From DATMTS01 sp035564555 (GTDB taxonomy: Bacteria > Actinomycetota > Actinomycetes > Actinomycetales > Microbacteriaceae): a stretch of DNA of 48,184 bases. A program made the translations under genes and the position numbers. Of the stretch, positions 41,705-48,184 are shown in pieces (positions within the stretch are counted from its first letter, which is position 1; each line of letters starts with the position of its first letter). The DNA lies in contig DATMTS010000017.1 in the NCBI GenBank assembly GCA_035564555.1, positions 1-48,184 of the forward strand, written 5' to 3'. Below the pieces are notes generated by a model that did no database searches, was not told the origin of the DNA, and saw only the letters and a list, made by a program, of their open reading frames with translations.

Positions 41705-42445
41705 TCAGCGCAGCGACGCCGCGATGGCATCCGCGGCTCGGGACAACCGGGCGCCGACCTGATCGTCCGGCGTCCTGCTGCCTACGAACACCACGGCGAC
41801 CGCAGCCGGCGGCTGCCCCGGAACGATCAGTGGCGAGGCGATCGACCTCAGACCGGGAATGACCTCGTCGTGACTGAACGCATAGCCGTCGACGCGTGCG
41901 GTGATCGCCTCGTCGCGCATCCGCTCTTCTGAGCCGAGCTCGGCCCACTGCGCTGCGGTCAACGCCGACTGGATCGCGATGCCGGGCGCGCCATATGCCA
42001 GGGGGTGCCGGGTGCCCGGTCGCTGGGCGACCGTGGCCACGACGTGCCGCGGCTCGACGCTGACCAGCGTCACCACCTCGTGCTGGTCGAGCACGGCGAC
42101 GAACGCCGTCATGGCGAGTTCGTTGGCGACCGCGGTCAACTCGGGCAGAGCGGCGGCCTGCAGATCGTGCTGAACGCTGCGCGCGAGAGCGGCGAGTCGC
42201 GGTCCGAGCAGCACCCGGCCGGAGGCATCCCGAACCACCAGCCGGTGGTCTTCGAGGGTGCGCAGAATGCGGTAGGCGATCGAGCGGTGCACGTCGAGCG
42301 CCGTGGCGAGCTCGGCGATGGTCATCGGCCCGCTGGACTCCGCGAGGACCTCGAGCGCACGGATGCCGCGCGACAGGGTCTGGGCATGCGGCGACGCGGT
42401 GGATGGGCTGGTGTCGTCTGCCGTCACGCCCTCATTCTGTCGCAT
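41705..42445 (-). CDS. IclR family transcriptional regulator
   Basis: A 246-residue regulator from ATG 42445 (MRQNEG), with GTG 42427 as the alternative; the frame further upstream is antisense to the thiolase promoter. The winged-helix domain (about 24-85) includes TIAELATALDVHRSIAYRILRTLEDH, and the C-terminal IclR effector domain (about 90-245) ends AADAIAASL. It is divergent from the thiolase-SDR pair across 109 bases and is likely to control it in response to an organic or aromatic acid. No clear palindrome is seen in the gap. Confidence 0.9.
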   Translation of the reverse strand: MRQNEGVTADDTSPSTASPHAQTLSRGIRALEVLAESSGPMTIAELATALDVHRSIAYRILRTLEDHRLVVRDASGRVLLGPRLAALARSVQHDLQAAALPELTAVANELAMTAFVAVLDQHEVVTLVSVEPRHVVATVAQRPGTRHPLAYGAPGIAIQSALTAAQWAELGSEERMRDEAITARVDGYAFSHDEVIPGLRSIASPLIVPGQPPAAVAVVFVGSRTPDDQVGARLSRAADAIAASLR

Positions 42446-42554
42446 GCCCGGCAGCGGGGCCGCTCCGGCACAGTCGATCGAAGCGCTCGGCGGGTCAAGC
42501 GGGCGTCGACGAACATCCGCAGCGGGTCCGGATCGACGTGGATAGGCTGACTGC

Positions 42555-43739
42555 ATGAGCGAAGATGCCGTCATCGTCGACGTCGTGCGCACACCATCGG
42601 CACGAGGCAAGGCCGGTGGCGCGCTCAACGGCATCCATCCCGTCGATCTGCTCGGCGATCTGCTCGCCGAACTCGTGCGCCGCAACGATCTCGACGCGGA
42701 TCTCATCGACGATGTGATCGGTGGCTGCGTCGGTCAGGCAGGTGAGCAGTCGTACAACGTCGTGCGCAACGCCGTGCTCGCCGCGGGCCTGCCCGAACAC
42801 GTGCCGGGGACGACGATCGATCGGCAATGCGGCTCCAGCCAACAGGCGGCGAGCTTCGCTGCCCAGGCCATCCTGTCCGGGCAGCAGGAGGTGGTGATCG
42901 CGTGCGGGGTGGAGTCGATGAGCCGCATCCCGCTGGGTACGACGACCCTCGGTCGGGATCCGCTCGGCGCACGAGTGGCCGACCGTTACCCGCGCGGCCT
43001 CGTCAGCCAGGGCGTCTCGGCTGAGCTCATCGCACAGAAATGGGGCTTCAGCCGGGAGGAATTGGATGCCTTCTCGGCCCGATCCCATCGGCTCGCCGCC
43101 GACGCGACCGCGCGCGGGGCCTTCGCCCGCGAACTGGTGCCGGTCGGACGGCCGGACGGCCGGCGCGTCTCGGCCGACGAGACCATCCGCCCCTCGACCG
43201 ACGTCGAAACGCTCGGCGCGCTCAACCCCTCGTTCCGCACCGATGCGCTCGCGTCGCGGTTCCCCGAGCTCGACTGGAAGATCACTCCGGGAAATTCCTC
43301 TCCTCTGACGGACGGCGCATCCGCCGCCCTCATCATGAGCGCGAGCCGGGCACGCGACCTCGGGCTGACGCCCCGCGCACGGTTCCACGCCATGACGGTG
43401 ACCGGCAGCGACCCGCTGTACATGCTCACGGGCATCCTGCCCGCGACCAGACGCATCCTGGATCGCACCGGACTCGGCATCGATGACCTCGACGCCTACG
43501 AGGTCAACGAGGCGTTCGCGCCCGTGCCGCTGGCGTGGCTGCGTGAATTCGGTGCCGATCTCGACCGGCTGAACCCGTACGGGGGCGCCATCGCGCTCGG
43601 GCATCCGCTCGGCGCCTCGGGAACCCGGCTGCTGGGCACCCTGCTCGCGCGCCTCGAGCACACCGGCGGCCGGTACGGCCTGCAGACCATGTGCGAGGGC
43701 GGCGGCATGGCGAACGCGACCATCATCGAACGGCTCTGA
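42555..43739 (+). CDS. Thiolase family acyl-CoA acetyltransferase
   Basis: A 394-residue thiolase splitting 3-ketoacyl-CoA with CoA, or the reverse condensation. The nucleophile Cys92 lies in RQCGSSQQA, His350 in GGAIALGHPLGASG and Cys380 in QTMCEGGGMANA; YEVNEAFAPV is the usual NEAF segment. All key residues and full length are present. An SDR of the 3-hydroxyacyl-CoA dehydrogenase type follows after 39 bases, so the pair would perform the last two beta-oxidation steps. The chain length or aromatic nature of the acyl group is not evident. Confidence 0.94.
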   Translation: MSEDAVIVDVVRTPSARGKAGGALNGIHPVDLLGDLLAELVRRNDLDADLIDDVIGGCVGQAGEQSYNVVRNAVLAAGLPEHVPGTTIDRQCGSSQQAASFAAQAILSGQQEVVIACGVESMSRIPLGTTTLGRDPLGARVADRYPRGLVSQGVSAELIAQKWGFSREELDAFSARSHRLAADATARGAFARELVPVGRPDGRRVSADETIRPSTDVETLGALNPSFRTDALASRFPELDWKITPGNSSPLTDGASAALIMSASRARDLGLTPRARFHAMTVTGSDPLYMLTGILPATRRILDRTGLGIDDLDAYEVNEAFAPVPLAWLREFGADLDRLNPYGGAIALGHPLGASGTRLLGTLLARLEHTGGRYGLQTMCEGGGMANATIIERL

Positions 43740-43778
43740 CCCGCTCTGACACCCTGAATCACCTTGGCTGGAGGAAAC

Positions 43779-44561
43779 ATGCGCATAGAGGAATGTTCCG
43801 CGTTGGTCACCGGCGCGGCGTCCGGGCTGGGATTCGCGACCGCTCGGGCGCTGGCGGAGGCGGGGGCCTCGGTGGTCATCGTCGATCTGCCTGACTCGGC
43901 TGGTCAGGATGCCGCCGAGGAACTGGGCGGGCGCGCCCTGTTCGTCGCAGCCGACGTCACCGACGAGAAGCAGGTGCGCGCCGCCGTTCGGGAGGCATCC
44001 GACATGGCGCCACTGCGCATCGTCGTCAACTGCGCGGGAATCGCCACGCCCGGCAAGGTGCTGGGCCGCGACGGAGTGCTCGCGCTGGAGCAGTTCGAAC
44101 GCGTGGTGCGGGTGAACCTGATCGGTACGTTCAACGTGATCCGCCTCGCTGCGGAGGCGATGACGAAGGTGGAACCGCTCGGCCGCGTCCAGGTGCCCGG
44201 CGACGCGGAACGCGGCGTGATCGTGAACACGGCGTCCGTCGCCGCCTTCGACGGCCAGATCGGGCAGCCCGCCTACGCGGCTTCGAAGGGCGGTGTCGCC
44301 GCCATGACCCTGCCGATCGCGCGCGAGTTGGCACGCAGCCTGATCCGGGTGATGACGATCGCGCCCGGAATCTTCGACACCCCGATGATGGCCGGTCTGC
44401 CCGAGGCGGCCCGACTCTCGCTCGGCGAGCAGGTTCCGCACCCCTCGCGACTCGGGCATGCCGACGAGTACGCCTCGCTGGTGCGGCACATCGTGGAGAA
44501 CCCGATGCTGAACGGCGAGGTCATCCGGCTCGACGGCGCGATCCGCATGCAGCCCAAGTAG
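43779..44561 (+). CDS. SDR 3-hydroxyacyl-CoA dehydrogenase (type 2 / HSD10-like)
   Basis: A 260-residue NAD-dependent dehydrogenase from ATG 43779 with GAGGAAAC directly upstream; five extra residues from GTG 43764 are not needed. Cofactor motif ALVTGAASGLGFAT, NCAGIATPGKV, and the active-site NTASVAAFDGQIGQPAYAASK core (Ser, Tyr, Lys). The long insertion around LGRDGVLALEQFERVV and the end LNGEVIRLDGAIRM are typical of HSD17B10-like 3-hydroxy-2-methylacyl/acyl-CoA dehydrogenases. It works with the thiolase upstream. The stop codon touches the palindrome at 44562. Confidence 0.9.
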   Translation: MRIEECSALVTGAASGLGFATARALAEAGASVVIVDLPDSAGQDAAEELGGRALFVAADVTDEKQVRAAVREASDMAPLRIVVNCAGIATPGKVLGRDGVLALEQFERVVRVNLIGTFNVIRLAAEAMTKVEPLGRVQVPGDAERGVIVNTASVAAFDGQIGQPAYAASKGGVAAMTLPIARELARSLIRVMTIAPGIFDTPMMAGLPEAARLSLGEQVPHPSRLGHADEYASLVRHIVENPMLNGEVIRLDGAIRMQPK

Positions 44562-44620
44562 TGCGCCACTTCTCACGCAGTGCGCCAGAAATTCCGGCGC
44601 ACTGCGTGAGAAATGGCGCA
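44562..44620. repeat. Palindrome between convergent SDR and RamB-like genes (25-bp arms)
   Basis: TGCGCCACTTCTCACGCAG and onward (44562-44586) pairs with 44596-44620 at 24 of 25 positions around a nine-base loop. It begins at the last base of the SDR stop codon and ends 31 bases from the RamB-like stop on the other strand. It could serve as a bidirectional terminator; the sequence differs from the other two palindromes, so it is a separate element type. Confidence 0.8.
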
Positions 44621-44651
44621 GGGCGCGGCAGCGCCCCGCTCGCGCGGGGTC

Positions 44652-46103
44652 TCACTCCGCCAGCGGACCGGAGTGTGCGTCGAGGAACTCGTACACCTCG
44701 GAGTCGTCGACGCCGGGAAAAGTGCCGACCGGCAGCGGCGAGAGGATCTGCGCGTGCAGGCGGGCACTCGGCCAGGCCTTGCCGCCCCACCGTTCGGCGA
44801 TCTGCGAGGGTGGGCGGCGGCAGCACGACTCGTCCGGGCACGTCGACACCGCTCTGACCGTCGACTCCCGGCCGCGGAACCACTTCGCCTCAGCGAACGG
44901 AACGCCGAACGTGATCGAGAAGCCGCCGGCATCCGTGGTTCCGGTCTGCGTCGCGCACCAGAACGTTCCAGCCGGCGTGTCGGTGTACTGGTACAGCTCG
45001 GTGGTGCGGTTCGTCTGCGTGAACGCCGTGCGGGCGCTCCATTTCTTGCACACCAGCTGGCCCTCGATCGCGCCGGTCACGTCGGTGGGCAGCGGCAGGT
45101 CGTCGTTCTCGTACCCCTTGTACAGAGCGCCGTCATCGCCGACGCGCAGGAAGTGCAGCCGCATTCCCAGGTGCTCGGTCATCAGGTTCGTCATCCGCAG
45201 CGAGGCGGCTTCGTGCGTGACCCCGAACGCATCGCGGAAGTCCTCGACGGCGAGGTCCTTCTCCTTCTTCGCGTTCTGCAGGAACGCGACGGCTGCGGCC
45301 TGAGGCATCAGGCAGCACGCCGCGTAGTAGTTGATCTCGAGCCGCTGCAGCAAGAACTCGGCGTAGTTCGCCGGCCGGGTGTGCCCGAGAAGGCGATGCG
45401 CCATGGCCTGCAAGGCCATCGAACGCAGGCCGTGGCCGCCCGGGATCGATGCGGGTGGGAGGTAGATGCGGCCGTTGGCGAGGTCGGTGACCGATCGTGC
45501 CGAATGCGGCAGGTCGTTCACGTAGATCAGCTGGAAGCCCAGCTGCTCGGCCATCACGCTCACCTCCCGGTGAGTGAGCGCGCCCGTGGTGTGGCCGGAT
45601 GCCTTCACCCGCTCCTCGGCGAGCGCCTCGATCTCGGGAAGGTAGTTGTTCCTGGCCCGCATCCATTCGCGCAGCTCCGTGTTGGCGCGCCGTGCCTCCT
45701 CGGGCGTCGCGATGGCGAGCTCGGCCCGCCTGGCCAGCTCCCGGTGCAGCCCGACGAGCGACTCGAGCGTCTCGGTCGGCGTGCCGCGAGTGGGCTTCAC
45801 CACCGGCAGCCCGAGCGATGCGTACAGCGAACCGCGCTGAGCTTTCGTGAGTTCCAGCTCGAGGGCAGCACGGTCGTCGGGCGGTTCGTTCTTCAACAGC
45901 GTCGCGAGGTCGACTTCCAGAGCATTGGCGATCGTCTGCAGTGCCGACAGCTTCGGCTCCCTGCGGCCGTTTTCGATCAGAGAGAGCTGGCTGGGGGCGA
46001 GACCGGTGGATGCTCCCAGCTGGTCGAGCGTGAGGGAACGCTGCCCGCGGAAGTGCCGGATGCGATGCCCGATGGTGGCGATGTCGGTGCCGTCCTGACT
46101 CAT
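44652..46103 (-). CDS. RamB/ScfR-type XRE transcriptional regulator
   Basis: A 483-residue regulator from ATG 46103. An XRE helix-turn-helix (about 10-66: IRHFRGQRSLTLDQLGASTG, then SQLSLIENGRREPKLSALQTI) is followed by an IrrE/ImmA-like middle domain, whose zinc HExxH has decayed (QAMAH), and a C-terminal ScfR domain with the Cys-rich STCPDESCC. Such proteins respond to short-chain acyl-CoA or acids and control acetate, propionate or glyoxylate genes. It is divergent from pckG, with the 16-bp palindrome at 46120-46135 between them, so pckG and itself are the obvious targets. Confidence 0.88.
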   Translation of the reverse strand: MSQDGTDIATIGHRIRHFRGQRSLTLDQLGASTGLAPSQLSLIENGRREPKLSALQTIANALEVDLATLLKNEPPDDRAALELELTKAQRGSLYASLGLPVVKPTRGTPTETLESLVGLHRELARRAELAIATPEEARRANTELREWMRARNNYLPEIEALAEERVKASGHTTGALTHREVSVMAEQLGFQLIYVNDLPHSARSVTDLANGRIYLPPASIPGGHGLRSMALQAMAHRLLGHTRPANYAEFLLQRLEINYYAACCLMPQAAAVAFLQNAKKEKDLAVEDFRDAFGVTHEAASLRMTNLMTEHLGMRLHFLRVGDDGALYKGYENDDLPLPTDVTGAIEGQLVCKKWSARTAFTQTNRTTELYQYTDTPAGTFWCATQTGTTDAGGFSITFGVPFAEAKWFRGRESTVRAVSTCPDESCCRRPPSQIAERWGGKAWPSARLHAQILSPLPVGTFPGVDDSEVYEFLDAHSGPLAE

Positions 46104-46119
46104 CCTTTGACAATAGCGA

Positions 46120-46135
46120 AAGAATCGCGATTCTT
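46120..46135. promoter_or_regulatory. Candidate operator of the RamB-like regulator
   Basis: AAGAATCGCGATTCTT is a perfect 16-bp palindrome 17 bases upstream of the regulator's ATG and 118 bases before pckG. On the minus strand it lies upstream of a TATTGT -10-like box six bases from the ATG, consistent with a leaderless, self-repressed transcript. Reach to pckG is possible. Confidence 0.55.
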
Positions 46136-46253
46136 GACACCCCAATTCGCGCAGGACGGCGGTAGAACCCGCCGAGGATGGGTAGTGGACATAAGAATTC
46201 ACACCTGGCCGTGCGATTCGCAGACGACGACGGCCGAAACCGGGAGGGCATCC

Positions 46254-48104
46254 ATGACCATCACCGAAAGTTCGACGAGATCCGATGCCGGGCACGAACC
46301 GCAACGAGGCGGCACGAGTGACGCGAGGCTCGCGGCGTGGGTCGAACGCATCGCTGCCCTGACGAAACCGGACGACGTGGTCTGGTGCGACGGCTCACTG
46401 CGCGAGGCGGACAGACTCACCAAGCAGCTGGTGGCCGAGGGCAAGCTCATCCGGCTCAACCCCGACTGGCGCCCGAACAGCTTTCTCGCCCGCACCGACC
46501 CGGCCGACGTCGCCCGCGTCGAAGACCGCACCTTCATCTGCTCCGAGCGCGAGCAGGATGCCGGGCCGACGAACAACTGGCAGGAACCGCAGAGCATGCG
46601 CTCCGAGCTGAAGGCGGTGTTCGACGGCAGCATGCGCGGACGCACGATGTACGTCGTGCCGTTCTCGATGGGGCCGCTCGGCGGCCCGATCTCGCAGTTG
46701 GGCGTCGAGATCACCGACTCGCCCTACGTCGTGATCAACATGGGTGTGATGACCAGGATGGGTGCCGGTGCCCTGGAGCTCATCGAGGCCGGTGCCACCT
46801 GGGTTCCGGCCGTGCACAGCGTGGGATACCCGTTGCGCGATGCGGACGGCGTGACCCGGCCCGACGTCGCGTGGCCCTGCAACCAGACCAAGTACATCGT
46901 GCAGTTTCCCGAGGCCCGCGAGATCTGGTCGTACGGATCGGGTTACGGCGGCAACTCCCTGCTCGGCAAGAAGGCGTTCGCGCTGCGCATCGCCTCGGTG
47001 ATGGGTCGAGACGAAGGCTGGCTCGCCGAGCACATGCTGATCATCAAGGTGACTTCTCCGGCGGGCCGGGTCTTCCACATGGCTGCGGCTTTCCCGTCGG
47101 CGTGCGGCAAGACGAACCTCGCGATGATGCGCTCCACCCTGCCGGGTTGGACGATCGAGACCCTCGGCGACGACATCGCCTGGCTGCGTCCCGGACCCGA
47201 CGGCCGCCTGTGGGCGATCAATCCGGAGCGCGGGTTCTTCGGTGTGGCGCCGGGCACCGGCTACGCGACCAACGCCACCGCGATGGACACCTTGTGGGGC
47301 AACACGATCTTCACCAACGTGGCCTTGCGCGACGACGGCGACGTGTGGTGGGAAGGCATGACCGATACGGCGCCCGAGCACCTCATCGACTGGCAGGGCA
47401 ACGACTGGACGCCGGATTCGGGTCGTCCGGCGGCGCATCCGAACTCGCGGTTCACCGTCTCGGCCGCGCAGTGCCCGTCGATCGCAGACGAATGGGATGC
47501 CCACGACGGCGTGCCGATCGACGCGATCATCTTCGGAGGCCGTCGTGCGACGAACGTGCCGCTGGTGGTCGAGGCGAAGGACTGGCGGCACGGCGTGTTC
47601 ATCGGTGCCACCGTGGCATCCGAGCAGACGGCCGCGGCTGACGGACCGGTCGGCGAACTGCGCCGCGACCCGTTCGCGATGCTGCCCTTCTGCGGGTACA
47701 ACATGGCCGACCACTGGGCGCACTGGCTGAAGATGGGTGACCGGCTGGGCCTGAAGGCGCCGGCGATCTTCCAGGTCAACTGGTTCCGCAAGGCGGAGGA
47801 CGGCCACTACCTGTGGCCCGGTTTCGGCGAGAACGTGCGGGTGATCGCCTGGATCGCGCAGCGGCTGGACGGCGAAGCCGGTGCGGTCAAAGCGCCGATC
47901 GGGTTGCTGCCCCGCGTCGAGGACCTCGAGCTCGACGGCCTGGACGTTCCTACCGACGACCTCGATCAGTTGTTCGCGGTCGACCGCGACTCCTGGCTGG
48001 CGGAGTGCGAGCTGACCGAGGAGTTCTTCGATCGGTTCGCGGGCCGGGTGCCCGCATCGCTGAAGGCCGAGCTCGCCGCGTTGCGCTACCACCTCACGGC
48101 GTAG
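46254..48104 (+). CDS. pckG: Phosphoenolpyruvate carboxykinase (GTP)
   Basis: A 616-residue cytosolic enzyme converting oxaloacetate and GTP to PEP and CO2, the first step of gluconeogenesis. ATG 46254 is chosen because upstream frame sequence is antisense to the regulator and the family start (AALTKPDDVVWCDGS) lies about 40 residues in; GGGAGG stands upstream. The GTP-type P-loop FPSACGKTNLAM contains the reactive Cys284 and Lys286. PFSMGPLGGPISQLGVEIT and YGGNSLLGKKAFALRIAS are strong family segments. Divergence from a RamB-like regulator fits control by organic-acid growth. A repeat element follows at 48134. Confidence 0.96.
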   Translation: MTITESSTRSDAGHEPQRGGTSDARLAAWVERIAALTKPDDVVWCDGSLREADRLTKQLVAEGKLIRLNPDWRPNSFLARTDPADVARVEDRTFICSEREQDAGPTNNWQEPQSMRSELKAVFDGSMRGRTMYVVPFSMGPLGGPISQLGVEITDSPYVVINMGVMTRMGAGALELIEAGATWVPAVHSVGYPLRDADGVTRPDVAWPCNQTKYIVQFPEAREIWSYGSGYGGNSLLGKKAFALRIASVMGRDEGWLAEHMLIIKVTSPAGRVFHMAAAFPSACGKTNLAMMRSTLPGWTIETLGDDIAWLRPGPDGRLWAINPERGFFGVAPGTGYATNATAMDTLWGNTIFTNVALRDDGDVWWEGMTDTAPEHLIDWQGNDWTPDSGRPAAHPNSRFTVSAAQCPSIADEWDAHDGVPIDAIIFGGRRATNVPLVVEAKDWRHGVFIGATVASEQTAAADGPVGELRRDPFAMLPFCGYNMADHWAHWLKMGDRLGLKAPAIFQVNWFRKAEDGHYLWPGFGENVRVIAWIAQRLDGEAGAVKAPIGLLPRVEDLELDGLDVPTDDLDQLFAVDRDSWLAECELTEEFFDRFAGRVPASLKAELAALRYHLTA

Positions 48105-48133
48105 CCGTCGCGGGGCCAGCCGGTTCCGGCCCT

Positions 48134-48181
48134 CCGCTGGTCGAGTAGCGAGCGAGCGAAGCGAGCCCGCGTATCGAGACC
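48134..48181. repeat. Dispersed repeat element downstream of pckG
   Basis: It runs from CCGCTGGTCGAGTAGCG to GTATCGAGACC, the clearest copy of the family also seen at 168-254 and 27133-27233. The inner part is GAGCG/AGCGA-rich. It lies 29 bases past the pckG stop at the window edge, and a partner unit could lie beyond. Confidence 0.7.
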
Positions 48182-48184
48182 GAG

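Noticed and set aside
42495..44576. Long minus-strand frame of 693 codons antisense to thiolase and SDR
   Set aside because: Such frames arise from the high GC third positions of the real genes; the translation is rich in Arg, Gly and His and matches no family I recognise.
44613..46253. Upstream extension of the pckG frame by over 500 codons
   Set aside because: The extension is antisense to the RamB-like regulator; the family N-terminus and ribosome-binding site place the start at 46254.
46395..48092. Minus-strand frame of 565 codons antisense to pckG
   Set aside because: It is a shadow of a gene with complete PEP carboxykinase motifs; no domain is visible in it.

Overview
The window is about two-thirds G+C, densely coded, with many four-base stop/start overlaps and GTG starts. 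Gene order and protein style point to an actinobacterium, most probably the family Microbacteriaceae: tmk, holB and a secreted alpha/beta hydrolase lipoprotein sit next to tRNA-Thr, the PEP carboxykinase is GTP-type, and an XRE regulator of the RamB/ScfR type lies beside it. This is an inference from content, not a database match. I see no phage, transposase, plasmid, rRNA or CRISPR sequence.

Layout. (1) 1-10,500, housekeeping and envelope: tmk 3' end, holB, hydrolase lipoprotein, TetR regulator, tRNA-Thr(CGT), a Gfo/Idh dehydrogenase, a long hairpin with a 17-bp minisatellite, a PBP4-type D-Ala-D-Ala carboxypeptidase, nicotinamidase, an MMPL exporter and an alpha/beta hydrolase. (2) 10,501-21,975, a hexuronate regulon: uxaC and a LacI regulator diverge from a nine-gene block coding for a sugar-binding lipoprotein, two permeases, a TIM-barrel isomerase, a Gfo/Idh dehydrogenase, a second TIM-barrel isomerase, uxuB and manD. 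UxaC, UxuB and ManD take glucuronate through fructuronate and mannonate to 2-keto-3-deoxygluconate. The block has no ABC ATPase and no glycoside hydrolase. The dehydrogenase between two isomerases may be the glycoside-opening module. (3) 22,131-29,782, minus strand, homoprotocatechuate meta-cleavage: hpaD, hpaE, a DapA-family aldolase, a GntR/FCD regulator, an FAH-RraA fusion and a ThDP enzyme. (4) 29,995-33,173: an APC permease, then a DGPF protein with an ECF42-type sigma factor. (5) 33,282-40,434, primary-amine catabolism: APC permease, copper amine oxidase and MoaF in one operon, two SDRs, and a FeaR-like AraC regulator. (6) 40,616-48,104: SGNH hydrolase, an IclR regulator divergent from a thiolase-SDR pair, the RamB-like regulator, and pckG.

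Regions 3 and 5 fit together. Phenethylamine or tyramine taken up by the permease would be oxidised to arylacetaldehydes. After oxidation and ring hydroxylation by genes outside the window, these would enter the hpaD/hpaE ring-cleavage route and yield pyruvate and succinate. PEP carboxykinase and its neighbouring acyl-sensing regulator suit growth on such carbon sources.

Points most worth a second look: the FAH-RraA fusion, whose inter-domain linker is encoded by the same repeat found between genes at both ends of the window; the glycosidase-free uronate block; a DNA polymerase III delta-prime without its zinc cysteines or the Cys of its SRC motif; three long near-perfect palindromes downstream of genes; and the 17-bp minisatellite.
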